64,000 nt of DNA from Limisphaerales bacterium (GCA_009773355.1 WRPG01000024.1:1-64000), one strand, 5' to 3'. Counted from the first letter of the stretch, positions 1 to 11,694 are shown. The notes: generated from the sequence alone by a model not told the origin. Numbers and translations are program-made.

Positions 1-8
1 GGGCGGGA

Positions 9-75
9 GTGTTCGCCTTTGCTCGCACGCTTGTCCGGGTTTGCTCGCACACTGTTCACCTTTGCTCGCAACGCG
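9..75. repeat. Three short direct repeats at the left edge
   Basis: The motif TTTGCTCGCA occurs three times at roughly 22-bp spacing, each time preceded by a related GTTCGCC/GTCCGGG/GTTCACC segment. No gene is visible between the window edge and the TPR protein stop at 212. The true extent to the left cannot be seen. Confidence 0.5.
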
Positions 76-211
76 ACAGCGCTGTTTTGGCGTTTTGCCG
101 GCCGCGCTGGTCTGGCACCAAGCGCCCTCAGCGGCCGGATTGCGCGGGTTAAAAGGACGGGCGGGGACAAGGGGAGCTTGCCGGATGTCGGCCGTGACTC
201 CGCCGCCCAGT

Positions 212-907
212 TCAGACCAGCTCGCCCGTCGGCTCCGCCTGTTTCGGCCGCATCCGCTGCTCGCGCTTGAGCGTCTCCTCGGCCCAGCGGAGATAGCGCT
301 GCGTCTGGCGGTCATGGGGGATGAGGCGGAGCGCCTGCTGGAAGGACTTCATGGCGGCTGCCAAATCGCCCAGCCGCACCTGGCACAGACCCATGCCCTG
401 CCAGGCGGCGAAGTGCTCGGGGTTTAGCAGCACGGCCTTGCGGCAGTCGGCGAGGGATTGCTCGATCTGGCCGAGCTGCCAGAGCAACGTGGCGCGGCGG
501 TTCCAGCCTTCGGCGAAGAACGGATGCGTGCGCGTGAGGCGCGTGAGATGATTGAGCGCGCCCTGGACGTTCTTCCGCTCGATCGAGTCGCTCGCCACCT
601 GCAGGAGGAACGCCGCCTCCTCGCCTTCCTGCGCGATCCAGATGTCGAACAGCGCGCTGATGGCCACGGTGCGCACCGAGGCGGAGTCGGACTGGAGCGC
701 CTTGAGAAGCTGCTCGTGCCCGCCGCAGGCCACGAGCTGCCCGGCGGCGGCGATGCGCTCCTTGTCACCACCACTGAGCAACTGGCGGTAGAGCCGCTCG
801 CGATTCCACTCGCTGCGCAGGGCGTGCGGCCACGCGTAAAACAGGGCGAGGAACAACGCGAGAAACGCGTAAAGCCTCACACACAGCGGGGTGAAGAAGC
901 GGCGCAC
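212..907 (-). CDS. Membrane-anchored HEAT/TPR-repeat protein
   Basis: This 231-residue protein starts with a short basic stretch and one hydrophobic segment (about residues 9-29), so it is probably anchored in the inner membrane. Residues 45-95 read as HEAT-like helices (GHEQLLKALQSDSASVRTVA). Residues 105-215 contain about three TPR motifs, for example AWQGMGLCQVRLGDLAAAMK. Such repeats usually scaffold protein contacts; no enzymatic domain is present. It is divergent from the U32 gene on its right. The specific role is unknown. Confidence 0.8.
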   Translation of the reverse strand: MRRFFTPLCVRLYAFLALFLALFYAWPHALRSEWNRERLYRQLLSGGDKERIAAAGQLVACGGHEQLLKALQSDSASVRTVAISALFDIWIAQEGEEAAFLLQVASDSIERKNVQGALNHLTRLTRTHPFFAEGWNRRATLLWQLGQIEQSLADCRKAVLLNPEHFAAWQGMGLCQVRLGDLAAAMKSFQQALRLIPHDRQTQRYLRWAEETLKREQRMRPKQAEPTGELV

Positions 908-1052
908 GGTCGCAAGCTAACATCCCGGCCCTCGCTGGCAAGCCTCTCGCGCCTCCGGCAAAGCCCGCAGGCAAACCTTGCGCGTGCCGGCCCGCGACGA
1001 GGCTCGACGCTCCCGGTGCGCCAACGTAGTTTGCTCGCGTCGGCGACTCTCC

Positions 1053-3735
<2,683 letters not shown>

Positions 3736-3737
<2 letters not shown>

Positions 3738-3774
3738 ACGCGCGCGGGGGCACCGGCTGGCGGCGTTCGTTTTT
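3736..3774 (+). terminator. Possible rho-independent terminator after the U32 gene
   Basis: A 6-bp stem (GAACGC/GCGTTC, with GC-rich loop sequence) is followed directly by GTTTTT, starting at the U32 stop codon. The stem is short, so this is tentative. Confidence 0.35.
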
Positions 3775-3875
3775 GCGTCATCAAGTTTTAACTTTTTCCC
3801 CGCCCGGGATTGTGCCATACCCTGCGCTGGTTTTTCGGCTGTGGCAGGGCTGCGGGACTTTGGTCTGTCTTGATT

Positions 3876-5375
3876 ATGACATTTGCGTCCATTCTGGTCT
3901 GCGGGCTGATCGGCTTTCTGGTGTCTTGGGGGATGATCCCGGTGATTCTGGCGGTTTGCCGTCGAGCGGGCGGAGGGGAGCGGGACAAGTGCTTTCACCA
4001 GACGCACAAGGTGTCCATCCCCCGGTTTGGCGGGGTCGCGCTGGCGGCCGGGTTTGGCGCGGTCACGCTGGCCGCCGCCTATTTCAGTGACGAGGGGGTG
4101 TCCCGGGAGGTGCTCACCGTGGTGCTGGGTTCCTTGACGATGTTCGGACTGGGCCTGCTGGACGACCTGAATCCCATCGGCGCCCGGATGAAGCTGCTGG
4201 GCCAGATTGTCATTGCCGTCACCGTGGCGCTGGGCGGAACGGGCATTGAATCGGTCACCAATCCCCTCACTGGGGTTGCTCATGACCTGGGGCCGTGGAG
4301 TGTGGTCGCGACGGTGCTGTGGCTGGTGGCCCTGACCAATTTGATCAACATCATTGACGGCATTGACGGCCTGGCGGGAGGCATCAGCCTGATGTTGATG
4401 GTGCTGTTGGTGCATGCCAGCCTGGGCTTTGCCTCGTTTCCCCTGCTGGTGGCCGTGGGCATGATCGGGGCGCTGGTGGGCTTCCTGTATTTTAACTTTC
4501 CGCCGGCCCGCATCTACATGGGGGATGGGGGGGCGTATTTTCTTGGCTTCCTGATTGGCGGGCTGACCTTGATCAGCTCCCAGAAGGGCACGGTGGCCGC
4601 CGCGCTGGTCGCGCCGGTGTTCGCCCTGGCGCTGCCGATCATTGACGTGACGCTGGCCATCCTCCGGCGGGGCATGAAGGGGCTGCCGGTGTTCCGTCCC
4701 GACCGGCGGCACATCCATCACCGGCTCGTGGACTTTGGCTTCTCGCACCGGCGCACGGTGCTCACGCTGTATGTGTTCTCCACGTTGTTCCTGCTCATGG
4801 CCTTTGGCGTGTTCTGGTCGCAGGGCCGGCTCGTGCCGCTGTTCCTCGGGCTGTCGTTTTTGGTGGTGATCTACATCGTCCATTCCTTCGGGATGGCTTC
4901 CTCCAAGTATTCCCTCCGCACGTTTTGGGGGGACATGCAGGCCATGCGCCGGGAATCGCGCTACACGATGGTGCTGGCCCAGTGGCTTGAGCTGGAGGCT
5001 GAACGCTGCCAGTCCCCCGAGGAGCTGTGGGACAATTTTGTCTTCATCGCGCGCAAGCTGGACTTGGCGGAGGTCAGGCTGGTGGTGCGCGACAGCCAGC
5101 TGGTCTGGCGCGCTCCCGGCGCGGACGATGCCCCGGAGGCGCTGGAGCGCAAACATCATGAGTTCCACGGCTCGGCCATCACCGGCATCGAGGTGGCGGC
5201 GCGGCGGGACGCGATGAGCCCGAAACTCTTTGAGATGAAGTCGGAGCTGGCCGCGGAGGCGTGGTTCAAGGCCGCGACCCGCTGGCGCACGGCCAATGGG
5301 GCTGAAATCGCCCTCGCCCCCGATCACAAGCGGCTGGTGGCCGCCAAGCGCACCGCAGTGGGTGTGCCCGCCTAA
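3876..5375 (+). CDS. WecA/MraY-family polyprenyl-phosphate glycosyl-1-phosphate transferase with soluble C-terminal extension
   Basis: About ten membrane segments fill residues 1-340. Family motifs are present in order: KVSIPRFGG (about 47), DDLNPIG (about 95), NIIDGIDGLAGG (about 158), YMGDGGAYF (about 213) and the loop motif RRHIHHRL (about 276). Known members transfer a sugar-1-phosphate from a UDP-sugar to undecaprenyl phosphate at the inner membrane, starting O-antigen or exopolysaccharide synthesis. HIHH favours a WecA-like over an MraY-like enzyme. Residues about 355-499 form an unusual extra soluble domain, perhaps GAF-like (VFIARKLDLAEVRLVVRDSQ). I chose the ATG at 3876 because it begins right at the first membrane helix. 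Confidence 0.85.
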   Translation: MTFASILVCGLIGFLVSWGMIPVILAVCRRAGGGERDKCFHQTHKVSIPRFGGVALAAGFGAVTLAAAYFSDEGVSREVLTVVLGSLTMFGLGLLDDLNPIGARMKLLGQIVIAVTVALGGTGIESVTNPLTGVAHDLGPWSVVATVLWLVALTNLINIIDGIDGLAGGISLMLMVLLVHASLGFASFPLLVAVGMIGALVGFLYFNFPPARIYMGDGGAYFLGFLIGGLTLISSQKGTVAAALVAPVFALALPIIDVTLAILRRGMKGLPVFRPDRRHIHHRLVDFGFSHRRTVLTLYVFSTLFLLMAFGVFWSQGRLVPLFLGLSFLVVIYIVHSFGMASSKYSLRTFWGDMQAMRRESRYTMVLAQWLELEAERCQSPEELWDNFVFIARKLDLAEVRLVVRDSQLVWRAPGADDAPEALERKHHEFHGSAITGIEVAARRDAMSPKLFEMKSELAAEAWFKAATRWRTANGAEIALAPDHKRLVAAKRTAVGVPA

Positions 5376-5456
5376 GCCTGGCCCCGTCGCCCCGCCGCCC
5401 CATCTGTCGCGGACTCCCCCATTGGCAACCGCCCGGCGTCCGACTACGCTCCCCGC

Positions 5457-5927
5457 ATGGCCTCACAATTTCGGCACCATCATCGGGTGACCTACTCCGA
5501 CTGCACGATGGGCAACCACGTCTATCACGCGCGGTATCTCGACATCCTGGAGGCGGCGCGCGGGGAATTCTTCCGCGCGGCGGGCGTGCCGCTGGCGTCA
5601 CTGCACGAGCACGAGCTTTTTTTCCCCGTGGTGGAGTCCCATCTCCACCACGAGGCCACGGCACGCTACGATGACGAGCTGATCATCGAGGTGGTCGTGA
5701 CCGAGCTGGACCAGCAGAAGATCGCCTTTGCCTACGGCATCTCGAACACGCGCAACCAGATCATCCTGAGCGGCCTCACGCGGCACATCTGCATCGGGCC
5801 GGACGGCAAGCCCAAGCCGATGCCGGCGGAGTTCTTCAACCAGCTCAGTCTCGCCTTCACCGGCAAGCCGGCGGCTCCGGCCGCCCCGCCCGCCCGCACC
5901 CCCAAATCGCCGTCGTTTCCGGCCTGA
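5457..5927 (+). CDS. Acyl-CoA thioesterase, 4-hydroxybenzoyl-CoA thioesterase (YbgC/FadM) family
   Basis: This 156-residue hotdog-fold protein has the family signature VTYSDCTMGNHVYHARYLDI, with the catalytic-position Asp at about residue 15 and a Glu in the following helix (LEAARGEFF). Relatives hydrolyse short or aromatic acyl-CoA thioesters in the cytoplasm. The last 25 residues are Pro/Ala-rich and probably disordered. It sits 81 bp after the transferase and could be cotranscribed. The substrate cannot be told from the sequence. Confidence 0.85.
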   Translation: MASQFRHHHRVTYSDCTMGNHVYHARYLDILEAARGEFFRAAGVPLASLHEHELFFPVVESHLHHEATARYDDELIIEVVVTELDQQKIAFAYGISNTRNQIILSGLTRHICIGPDGKPKPMPAEFFNQLSLAFTGKPAAPAAPPARTPKSPSFPA

Positions 5928-6017
5928 AACCGGGCGGCGGGCGGCAAGCGGGGCGGACTTTGCGCTTGAATCCACCCGTCAATGCCTTATTAAGGCCGCC
6001 ATTCAGCCACCGAGTTT

Positions 6018-7598
6018 GTGGCTGGCTGTAAAGTGACAACCACTCGAAGCCACGTGCCCCACCTCATCGGACCCTCGCCGGCTGAATCCACCTCCCCCCC
6101 GTCCGCCGCCGCTGCTGGCCGCCGCCTTTTGCGCCGCCTGGCCGGAGCGGTTCGGACCTGCGGACTGGCGGCGGTGGCCGCGGCGCTCCTGCTCGCCTCC
6201 GCTTTCGCGGAGATGCCGGCGTATCGCTGGGCGTCTCGGGCGGGCGGCACGGGGCACGACTACGGCACCGGCATCGCGGTGGACAGCGAGGGCAACACCT
6301 ATCTTTGTGGCTATTTTCGCGGGCAGGCGCGGTTCGAGGACTACGCGCTCGCCGGCAAGGGCGAGGCGGACATCTTCCTCGCCAAGTATGACCGCGTCGG
6401 AAAGCTGGTCTGGGTGCGGCAGGTTGGCGGCAGCGCGGATGACTACGCACGGGGTGTGGCGATTGACGCGGAGGGCAATTGCTACCTCACCGGCTCCTTC
6501 CAGTCGCCCACGGTGGATTTCGGCGGCGAATCGGTGAAACGCAACTCCGACACGGAAATCTTCGTCGCCAAGTTCGACGGCACTGGCAAGGTGCTTTGGG
6601 TGCGGCAGGCCGGCGGCACCGGCGGCGGCAGCGGCAATGGCATCACCGTCGGCGCGGATGGCTACGTGTATGTCTGCGGCTACTTCAGCGGCGACACCAC
6701 CTTCAGCGACCTTACGCTCAAGAACGCCGGCTTCAACGACATCTTCGTCGCCCGCTACGACACGAATGGCGAACTCGACTGGGTGCGCCAGATTGGCGGG
6801 GCCGGCGATGACGCCGCCGCCGCCATCGCCGTGGACGCCCAAGGCAACAGCTACCTCACCGGCGGCTTCGAGGATGACGTGCGTTTCTCCCGCACCATCA
6901 CCCTGAGCAGCGCCGGCCTGGTGGACAGCTTCGTCGCCAAGCTCGACAACACCGGGCGCACGGTCTGGGCGCAGCGCGCCGGCGGCCCCAACACCGACAT
7001 CGGCTACGGCATCGCCCTGGACCCGCAGGGCAACGTGATTGTCTCCGGCGGCTTCAACGGCACGGAATCCTACGCCTCGGAAATGCGCCTGCACGCCGCG
7101 TTCCGGTCACGCAAGGGCACCCACACCGGGGTGTTCAACGGCAAAGGCCTCAAGAGCGTCGGCGGCTCGGACGTGTTCGTCTCCAAGTATGACCAGCGCA
7201 GCCGGCTGATCTGGGTCCGCACCTTCGGCGGCAACAAGATCGGCGCGCCCGAGGCGGGCTACGGTCTGGCGGTGGACGGCAGCGGCCACGCCCATGTGAC
7301 CGGCACGTTCGCGGGCAAGGTCGAGTTCGGGAACAACACGCTCTTCAGCATGGGCATCGGCGATGTCTTCGTCGCGGAACTCGACCGCGAAGGGCGCGTC
7401 ATCTGGGCGCGGCAGGCCGGGGCGACGTTCTCCGACCCGCACGCCGGGCACGCGATCGCGGTGGACCGTGGCGGCAACAGCTACATCATCGGCTACTTCC
7501 GCGGCAACGTGACCTTCGGCGACCATGTCCTCAAGAGCCTCGGCGAGACGGACATCTTTGTGGCGAAGATCACCGCGCAGTTTGCCCCGCGCCGGTGA
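6018..7598 (+). CDS. Secreted SBBP-repeat beta-propeller protein
   Basis: After a long basic N-terminus comes a hydrophobic signal-like segment (about residues 48-66, AAVAAALLLASAFA), then repeated units of about 50 residues with the SBBP pattern: AGGTGHDYGTGIAVDSEGNT, LAKYDRVGKLVWVRQ, GGAGDDAAAAIAVDAQGNSY, VAKLDNTGRTVWAQRAGG. Roughly eight to ten units fill the chain, giving a propeller with no enzymatic residues apparent. The first ATG leaves an unusually long n-region, so the real start may be internal. Exported SBBP proteins are common in PVC bacteria; their role is mostly unknown. Confidence 0.85.
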   Translation: MAGCKVTTTRSHVPHLIGPSPAESTSPPSAAAAGRRLLRRLAGAVRTCGLAAVAAALLLASAFAEMPAYRWASRAGGTGHDYGTGIAVDSEGNTYLCGYFRGQARFEDYALAGKGEADIFLAKYDRVGKLVWVRQVGGSADDYARGVAIDAEGNCYLTGSFQSPTVDFGGESVKRNSDTEIFVAKFDGTGKVLWVRQAGGTGGGSGNGITVGADGYVYVCGYFSGDTTFSDLTLKNAGFNDIFVARYDTNGELDWVRQIGGAGDDAAAAIAVDAQGNSYLTGGFEDDVRFSRTITLSSAGLVDSFVAKLDNTGRTVWAQRAGGPNTDIGYGIALDPQGNVIVSGGFNGTESYASEMRLHAAFRSRKGTHTGVFNGKGLKSVGGSDVFVSKYDQRSRLIWVRTFGGNKIGAPEAGYGLAVDGSGHAHVTGTFAGKVEFGNNTLFSMGIGDVFVAELDREGRVIWARQAGATFSDPHAGHAIAVDRGGNSYIIGYFRGNVTFGDHVLKSLGETDIFVAKITAQFAPRR

Positions 7599-7666
7599 GC
7601 TGGGTGGCGGATGCCGTCCGCGCCTTGCATCCAATCCCTCGGTTCAGGTCAGGCGGCTTCGTCCCG

Positions 7667-8770
7667 TCAGCCCGGCACGATCACGCTCTTGGCTGACTGC
7701 CACTTCGCCGTCGTGCGCAACGCCTCGTCTGCCTGCTCGATGGTGAAGCGGTGCGACACCATTTCGTGGAAGGGAAACTCCCGCTGGTGCCGGCGGAGGA
7801 ACTCAATCGCCGCCTGCAAATGCCTCGGCTCGCTTGACCATGAGCCGAACACCGAGAGCTGCTTGCGCGTGATGACGTGTGGGTTGAAGGCCACCGTGCC
7901 CGCGTCGCAATAGTGCCCGAGCACGAGATACTTCCCGCCGTCGCGGCACAGCTCCATGCCCTCGACGACCGCGCTCGGATGCCCAACGCATTCGAGCACC
8001 ACATCCGCGCCGTAGCCGCCGGTCAGCTCGCGCACGCGCGCAATCCGGGCGGCGGGCGTGGGGACTTCCTCCAAATCAACCACCTCGTCCGCGCCGAACC
8101 GCTTCGCCATTTCCAGCCGGTGCTTCGGTGCGCCAATGACGATGACCTTGCCCGCGCCCGCGCTCTTCGCCACGGCAAGCGCCGCGATGCCCACCGGCCC
8201 CGCGCCCTGAACGACCACGTTGTCCTGCCACGCGATGCCCGTGCGCTCGACGCCGTGAATCGCCGTGATGAGCGCGCAGCCCGCGCCGATGACGGACTCG
8301 GTGGGCAGGTCGTCGGGCAGTTTGAAAATGGTCGTGCGCGGGCGCAGGTAGTGGAACTCCGCGTAACCGCCGAGGAAGTGCGGCGCGCAATCGCACGGGT
8401 AGCCGATGCCATAGGCCCGCCGCTGCGCGCAACGCGTCGGCTGCTTCTTCACCGCGCAGTAGTAACACTGTCCGCAGGACACGGCGGAGTTCCACGTCAC
8501 GCGGTCGCCCACCGCCAGCGGCTGGCCGGACCAGTCTTGATTCACGCCCGCGCCCAGCTCCGCGATGCGCCCGACCGTCTCGTGCCCGAGGATCACCGGC
8601 AGTTTGATGGGCAACTGTCCCTGCCACAGATGCACGTCGGTGCCGCAGATGCCGGCCATTTCCGTGCGCACCAGCACCGCGCCCGCCTCGACGGGCGAGG
8701 GCACCTCGTAAGTGTGCAGCCGGAGCGGCGCGTTGAAGGCTTCGAGGACGGAGGCTTTGGCGGTGCGCAT
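7667..8770 (-). CDS. Zinc-dependent medium-chain alcohol dehydrogenase
   Basis: A 367-residue MDR protein. The catalytic zinc region is GICGTDVHLW with GHETVGRI. Structural-zinc-type cysteines are in SCGQCYYCAVKKQPTRC. The Rossmann motif is VVQGAGPVGIAALAVAKSAGA, for NAD(P). It probably oxidises a secondary alcohol or polyol. It is the last gene of a minus-strand cluster after the MFS transporter and the DapA-like aldolase, which suggests it works on the same sugar-derived substrate; that link is inference. Confidence 0.85.
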   Translation of the reverse strand: MRTAKASVLEAFNAPLRLHTYEVPSPVEAGAVLVRTEMAGICGTDVHLWQGQLPIKLPVILGHETVGRIAELGAGVNQDWSGQPLAVGDRVTWNSAVSCGQCYYCAVKKQPTRCAQRRAYGIGYPCDCAPHFLGGYAEFHYLRPRTTIFKLPDDLPTESVIGAGCALITAIHGVERTGIAWQDNVVVQGAGPVGIAALAVAKSAGAGKVIVIGAPKHRLEMAKRFGADEVVDLEEVPTPAARIARVRELTGGYGADVVLECVGHPSAVVEGMELCRDGGKYLVLGHYCDAGTVAFNPHVITRKQLSVFGSWSSEPRHLQAAIEFLRRHQREFPFHEMVSHRFTIEQADEALRTTAKWQSAKSVIVPG

Positions 8771-8923
8771 GATGAAGGCAGCTTGGCGAACGTGCCGCGT
8801 CGGCTCAACGCGGAAGTTGCGGCGCGCGGCGTTTACGCTGCTTCATCGTGCGAAAGTCTGCGGACAATCATTCCATCCGAGATGTGCGGACGCTGAAGCG
8901 GCTGAAGGCCGCGCTCCTCTCCG

Positions 8924-8946
8924 ATTTGGCGTGTATCACGCCAAAT
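8924..8946. repeat. Perfect 10-bp stem hairpin over the DapA-like stop codon
   Basis: ATTTGGCGTG and its exact complement are separated by 3 nt. The stop codon of the aldolase lies within the palindrome. There is no T-run, so a terminator role is unproven. To its left (8883-8920) is a GGCTGAAGGCCG-type short palindrome. Confidence 0.7.
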
Positions 8947-9967
8947 AGCCGACAGCAGGCATGAAGCCGTGCCGCTCCAAGGCCGCGCCTGCTTGGCGGA
9001 TGACCTCGACGGGCAACCGGCTGCCCGCGTGCAGACTCGGCGGAGTCACGCCGAACGCATTCGGGCCGTGCGCGAAGAAGTGGTCCATCGCCTTGTTCGC
9101 GTTGGCGAAGGCGTTGCCGTCAGGCAGGCCCGCGACGAGGGCGAAGACTTCCTTCACCACGGCGGAGAGGCGGTCGGAGAGGCGCTGGGCTTCGTCGCGT
9201 TGACCGGACTTGAGCAGCTCGATGACTTGCTGCAACTCGCGTCCGAAGCAGTTCGCGGTGCTGAGGAGGAAGCCGTCATAAGGCCCGCCGCCGGACTTGA
9301 GCCAGTTCGCGTAGCCGCCCTCCGCGCCACGCACGAGGAAGACACCGCCGAAGTCCAAGCCTGAGTTCGCGACGCGGTCCGCTCCACTGGTGTCCTTGAA
9401 GAGGATGAAGTTGGGGAAGCGCGCGGCAAGTTCAGCCACAGTCTCTGGTGACATTTCGTTCTGTGTGACCTGCGGGAGCTGGTAAAGCGCGGTGGGGAAG
9501 CCGAGTTCCAAGATGCCGGTGAGCGCGTCGCGGATGGCTTCTTGGGGCAGGTCCACGCCCTTGGGCGGGCAGACGGTGAAGCTCGGCGTGCTGCGTGTTG
9601 CGTGTTGCGTGACTTCACTCGGCAGAGCCCGGCCATGCTCACGCATCACGGCGCACGCATCACGCGCCTCCGTCTTGAGCACGCCAATCAGCAAATGCAG
9701 TTCGAGCTTCGCCGTCTGCTCCAGCGCGAGGCCGAGCAGTTCGCGGATTTCCGCGTCTGTCATCTCCCAGCCATCGCCGGTCGAGCCGGGAATTAGAAAG
9801 CCCTTCACATGCGGCGCGAGGTGGCGCAGGTGCGCGGTGACGCGCGCGTGGTCGAGCGAGCCGTCGTTGCGGTAGTGCGTAAGCAGCGGGCACCAGAGCG
9901 CCGGGATGCCGCGAGGGAAGAGGCGCGCGTGCCAGTCGGCGCGGGTGGTGGGCGAAGGCGTGCTCAT
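8936..9967 (-). CDS. Dihydrodipicolinate synthase (DapA)-family aldolase
   Basis: A 343-residue TIM-barrel lyase. The pyruvate-binding loop is present as IPGSTGDGWEMTDAEI (family GTTGE). The Schiff-base lysine is in ILFKDTSG (about residue 190), and the barrel Tyr is in TALYQLPQ. The family makes or splits 2-keto acids. Because the gene lies in a transporter/dehydrogenase operon rather than with lysine genes, a sugar-acid or keto-acid aldolase is more likely than true DapA. A GTGTTGC-type repeat hairpin is inserted in frame (PSEVTQHATRSTPSF) between two barrel elements. Confidence 0.8.
   Translation of the reverse strand: MSTPSPTTRADWHARLFPRGIPALWCPLLTHYRNDGSLDHARVTAHLRHLAPHVKGFLIPGSTGDGWEMTDAEIRELLGLALEQTAKLELHLLIGVLKTEARDACAVMREHGRALPSEVTQHATRSTPSFTVCPPKGVDLPQEAIRDALTGILELGFPTALYQLPQVTQNEMSPETVAELAARFPNFILFKDTSGADRVANSGLDFGGVFLVRGAEGGYANWLKSGGGPYDGFLLSTANCFGRELQQVIELLKSGQRDEAQRLSDRLSAVVKEVFALVAGLPDGNAFANANKAMDHFFAHGPNAFGVTPPSLHAGSRLPVEVIRQAGAALERHGFMPAVGYLA
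9588..9668. repeat. Heptamer hairpin inside the DapA-like gene
   Basis: The left arm is tandem GTGTTGC units (GCGTGTTGCGTGTTGCGTGA) and the right arm is the inverted ACGCATC/ACGGCGC form, with a loop of about 25 nt. The open reading frame continues through it. Confidence 0.8.
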
Positions 9968-9972
9968 GAAGC

Positions 9973-9998
9973 GTCCGCCTCCTCACGTCGGCGGCTAC
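9973..9998. repeat. Single arm of the GTAGCCGCCG repeat family
   Basis: GTCCGCCTCCTCACGTCGGC followed by GGCTAC matches the right arms at 2048-2072 and 48191-48215. It fills the gap between the MFS stop and the aldolase start. Confidence 0.8.
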
Positions 9999-10002
9999 TG
10001 CG

Positions 10003-11502
10003 TCAGTGCTTCTCCTCAGCTGGCGGCTCGGGCAGCAGGAAGCCGATGGCAAAGCTCACCACCGCGATGCTGGTGGCGACGATGCCGGCAGCCTTGGCCA
10101 CATGCATCGGGGTCAGCGGACCGGTGCCGGCGAGCCACGGGGCGACCAGGCTGGTGGTCACAAACGCCATGCTGGTGCCGATCATGCGCCCGCCCACGTT
10201 GGTGGCGAAGCTGCCGCCGGTGCCGCGCAGGTGCAGCGGGAAAACCTTGGGCAGGTATTCGCCGAAGTAGCTGAACTGCGCCACGGTCAGCAAACCGCAG
10301 ACGGCGTAAGCCCAAAGGAAGGTTTCGCCACCCTGCGCGAACAGGCTGAAATACGTCAGCGGCAGGACGATGAGCGCGGGAATCTGAAAGACCTTCAACA
10401 GCGCCACGCGGCTCAGGCCGACAATCAGCAGCACCGCGAGCAAGATGCGCCCAGCCAGCCCGCCCATCTCCTGTCGGAACTGGACCTTGTCCGCCATCTT
10501 CTTCACTTCGTCGTTGATGGGCTTCTGCTTGCCGAAGTTCTCCTTGATCTTGCCCAGCACTTCCTTGCGGGCCGGATCGGCGGCGGGGAGCGCGTTGAAC
10601 TCCTTGTTGAGCGCCTCGGCCTCCTTGCGGAGCGGGGCGAGCGCCTTGGCCTGGTCCTTCAACTCCGGCATGCCGGGCGTGACGCGGGCAACCGTCACCT
10701 GCAACGCGCCGAACGCGATGCCGTAGGCGCACGCGGACAAGGCCGCCGTGACCAGCGTGACGCGACGCAGCTCCGGGGCGAACAACGCGGCGAAGCTCGG
10801 GCGCTTCAGCGTGCCGGCGGCCTGGCGCTCACGCCACACTTTCGATTCCGGCACGAACGGCAGCAGCAGCGCGATGGGGATGGCCGGCAGCAGGCCGGTC
10901 ATCAGCAGGTAGCGCCACGAACTGGGCGCGTTCGAGCCGAGTCCCTGCGGCAGGCCCATCTGGGGCAGGTCCGCCATGTGCTGGCTGATCCAGATGCTGA
11001 CCATCGTCACAAACACGCCGCCCAGCGATGCGAAGGCCTGCGTAATGCCCAGCCATTTCTCGCGCTGTTTCTTGTCCTCGAAGACCTCCGCCAGCCAGGT
11101 GATCGCCGCCACAAACTCCACGCACACGCCGATGAAGGTCAGGCTGCGGAAGGTCACGAACATGGGCAGCGTGGTCGAGTAAGCCGCGCAGAACGGTGCC
11201 GCCGAGTAGAGGAAAATGCTCGCGGCCATGATGGTCTTGCGACCGAACTTGTCCACCAGCCAGCCGCCGAGCAGGCCGAAGACGCCGCCGCACAGTGCGG
11301 CGATCCACAGCAGTCGGCCCACCCAGTCCGTGACCAGCGGGTTGTTCTGCGGCACCTTGAGCAGTTCGGCGATGGCGGGCGCGGCCACCAGCGGGGTCAT
11401 CAGCAGCTCGTAGGTGTCGAAGAGAAAGCCGATGCTGGCGATGGTGACGATCAGCCACTCGGTCAGGCCGATCTTCTGCGCGGGCGTCTGCGGAGAACTC
11501 AT
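10003..11502 (-). CDS. MFS transporter with a large loop between TM7 and TM8
   Basis: A 499-residue major-facilitator permease of the sugar/acid-transporter type. The loop 2-3 signature appears as GGWLVDKFGRKTIM, and about 12 helices are visible. After TM7 (VTLVTAALSACAYGIAFGAL) comes a charged insertion of about 75 residues rich in Lys/Glu/Ala (DQAKALAPLRKEAEALNKEF), predicted outside the membrane and helical, before TM8. It is first in the minus-strand operon, so it probably imports the substrate of the aldolase and dehydrogenase. The substrate is unknown. Confidence 0.85.
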   Translation of the reverse strand: MSSPQTPAQKIGLTEWLIVTIASIGFLFDTYELLMTPLVAAPAIAELLKVPQNNPLVTDWVGRLLWIAALCGGVFGLLGGWLVDKFGRKTIMAASIFLYSAAPFCAAYSTTLPMFVTFRSLTFIGVCVEFVAAITWLAEVFEDKKQREKWLGITQAFASLGGVFVTMVSIWISQHMADLPQMGLPQGLGSNAPSSWRYLLMTGLLPAIPIALLLPFVPESKVWRERQAAGTLKRPSFAALFAPELRRVTLVTAALSACAYGIAFGALQVTVARVTPGMPELKDQAKALAPLRKEAEALNKEFNALPAADPARKEVLGKIKENFGKQKPINDEVKKMADKVQFRQEMGGLAGRILLAVLLIVGLSRVALLKVFQIPALIVLPLTYFSLFAQGGETFLWAYAVCGLLTVAQFSYFGEYLPKVFPLHLRGTGGSFATNVGGRMIGTSMAFVTTSLVAPWLAGTGPLTPMHVAKAAGIVATSIAVVSFAIGFLLPEPPAEEKH

Positions 11503-11568
11503 GGCGTGGGATTGGACACGAGGCCGGGAGGGCGGACAAGGGTTTTGTTACGCACCCGTATTATTATG

Positions 11569-11676
11569 CCGGAGCGCGGCACTCCGGGCCGCAGCGGCTG
11601 GCAGCAGGGAAAGACTTCCGAAAGTCTGGAGCATGTTCTGCAAGGTTGCCGCTGCGGCCCGGAGGGCCGCGCTCCG
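11569..11676. repeat. Long imperfect palindrome (GGAGCGCGGC family)
   Basis: The outer arms (CCGGAGCGCGGCACTCCGGG... and ...CGGCCCGGAGGGCCGCGCTCCG) pair over about 29 bp; a small inner hairpin, GACTTCCGAAAGTC, lies in the loop. The element occupies most of the gap between the DGQHR gene and the MFS gene. Related sequence is nested at 54296-54410. Confidence 0.8.
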
Positions 11677-11694
11677 CGTCGGCGGAACGTCCGC

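Noticed and set aside
9-75. Possible CRISPR-like repeats at the left edge
   Set aside because: Only three imperfect 10-bp units about 22 bp apart, with no spacer structure.
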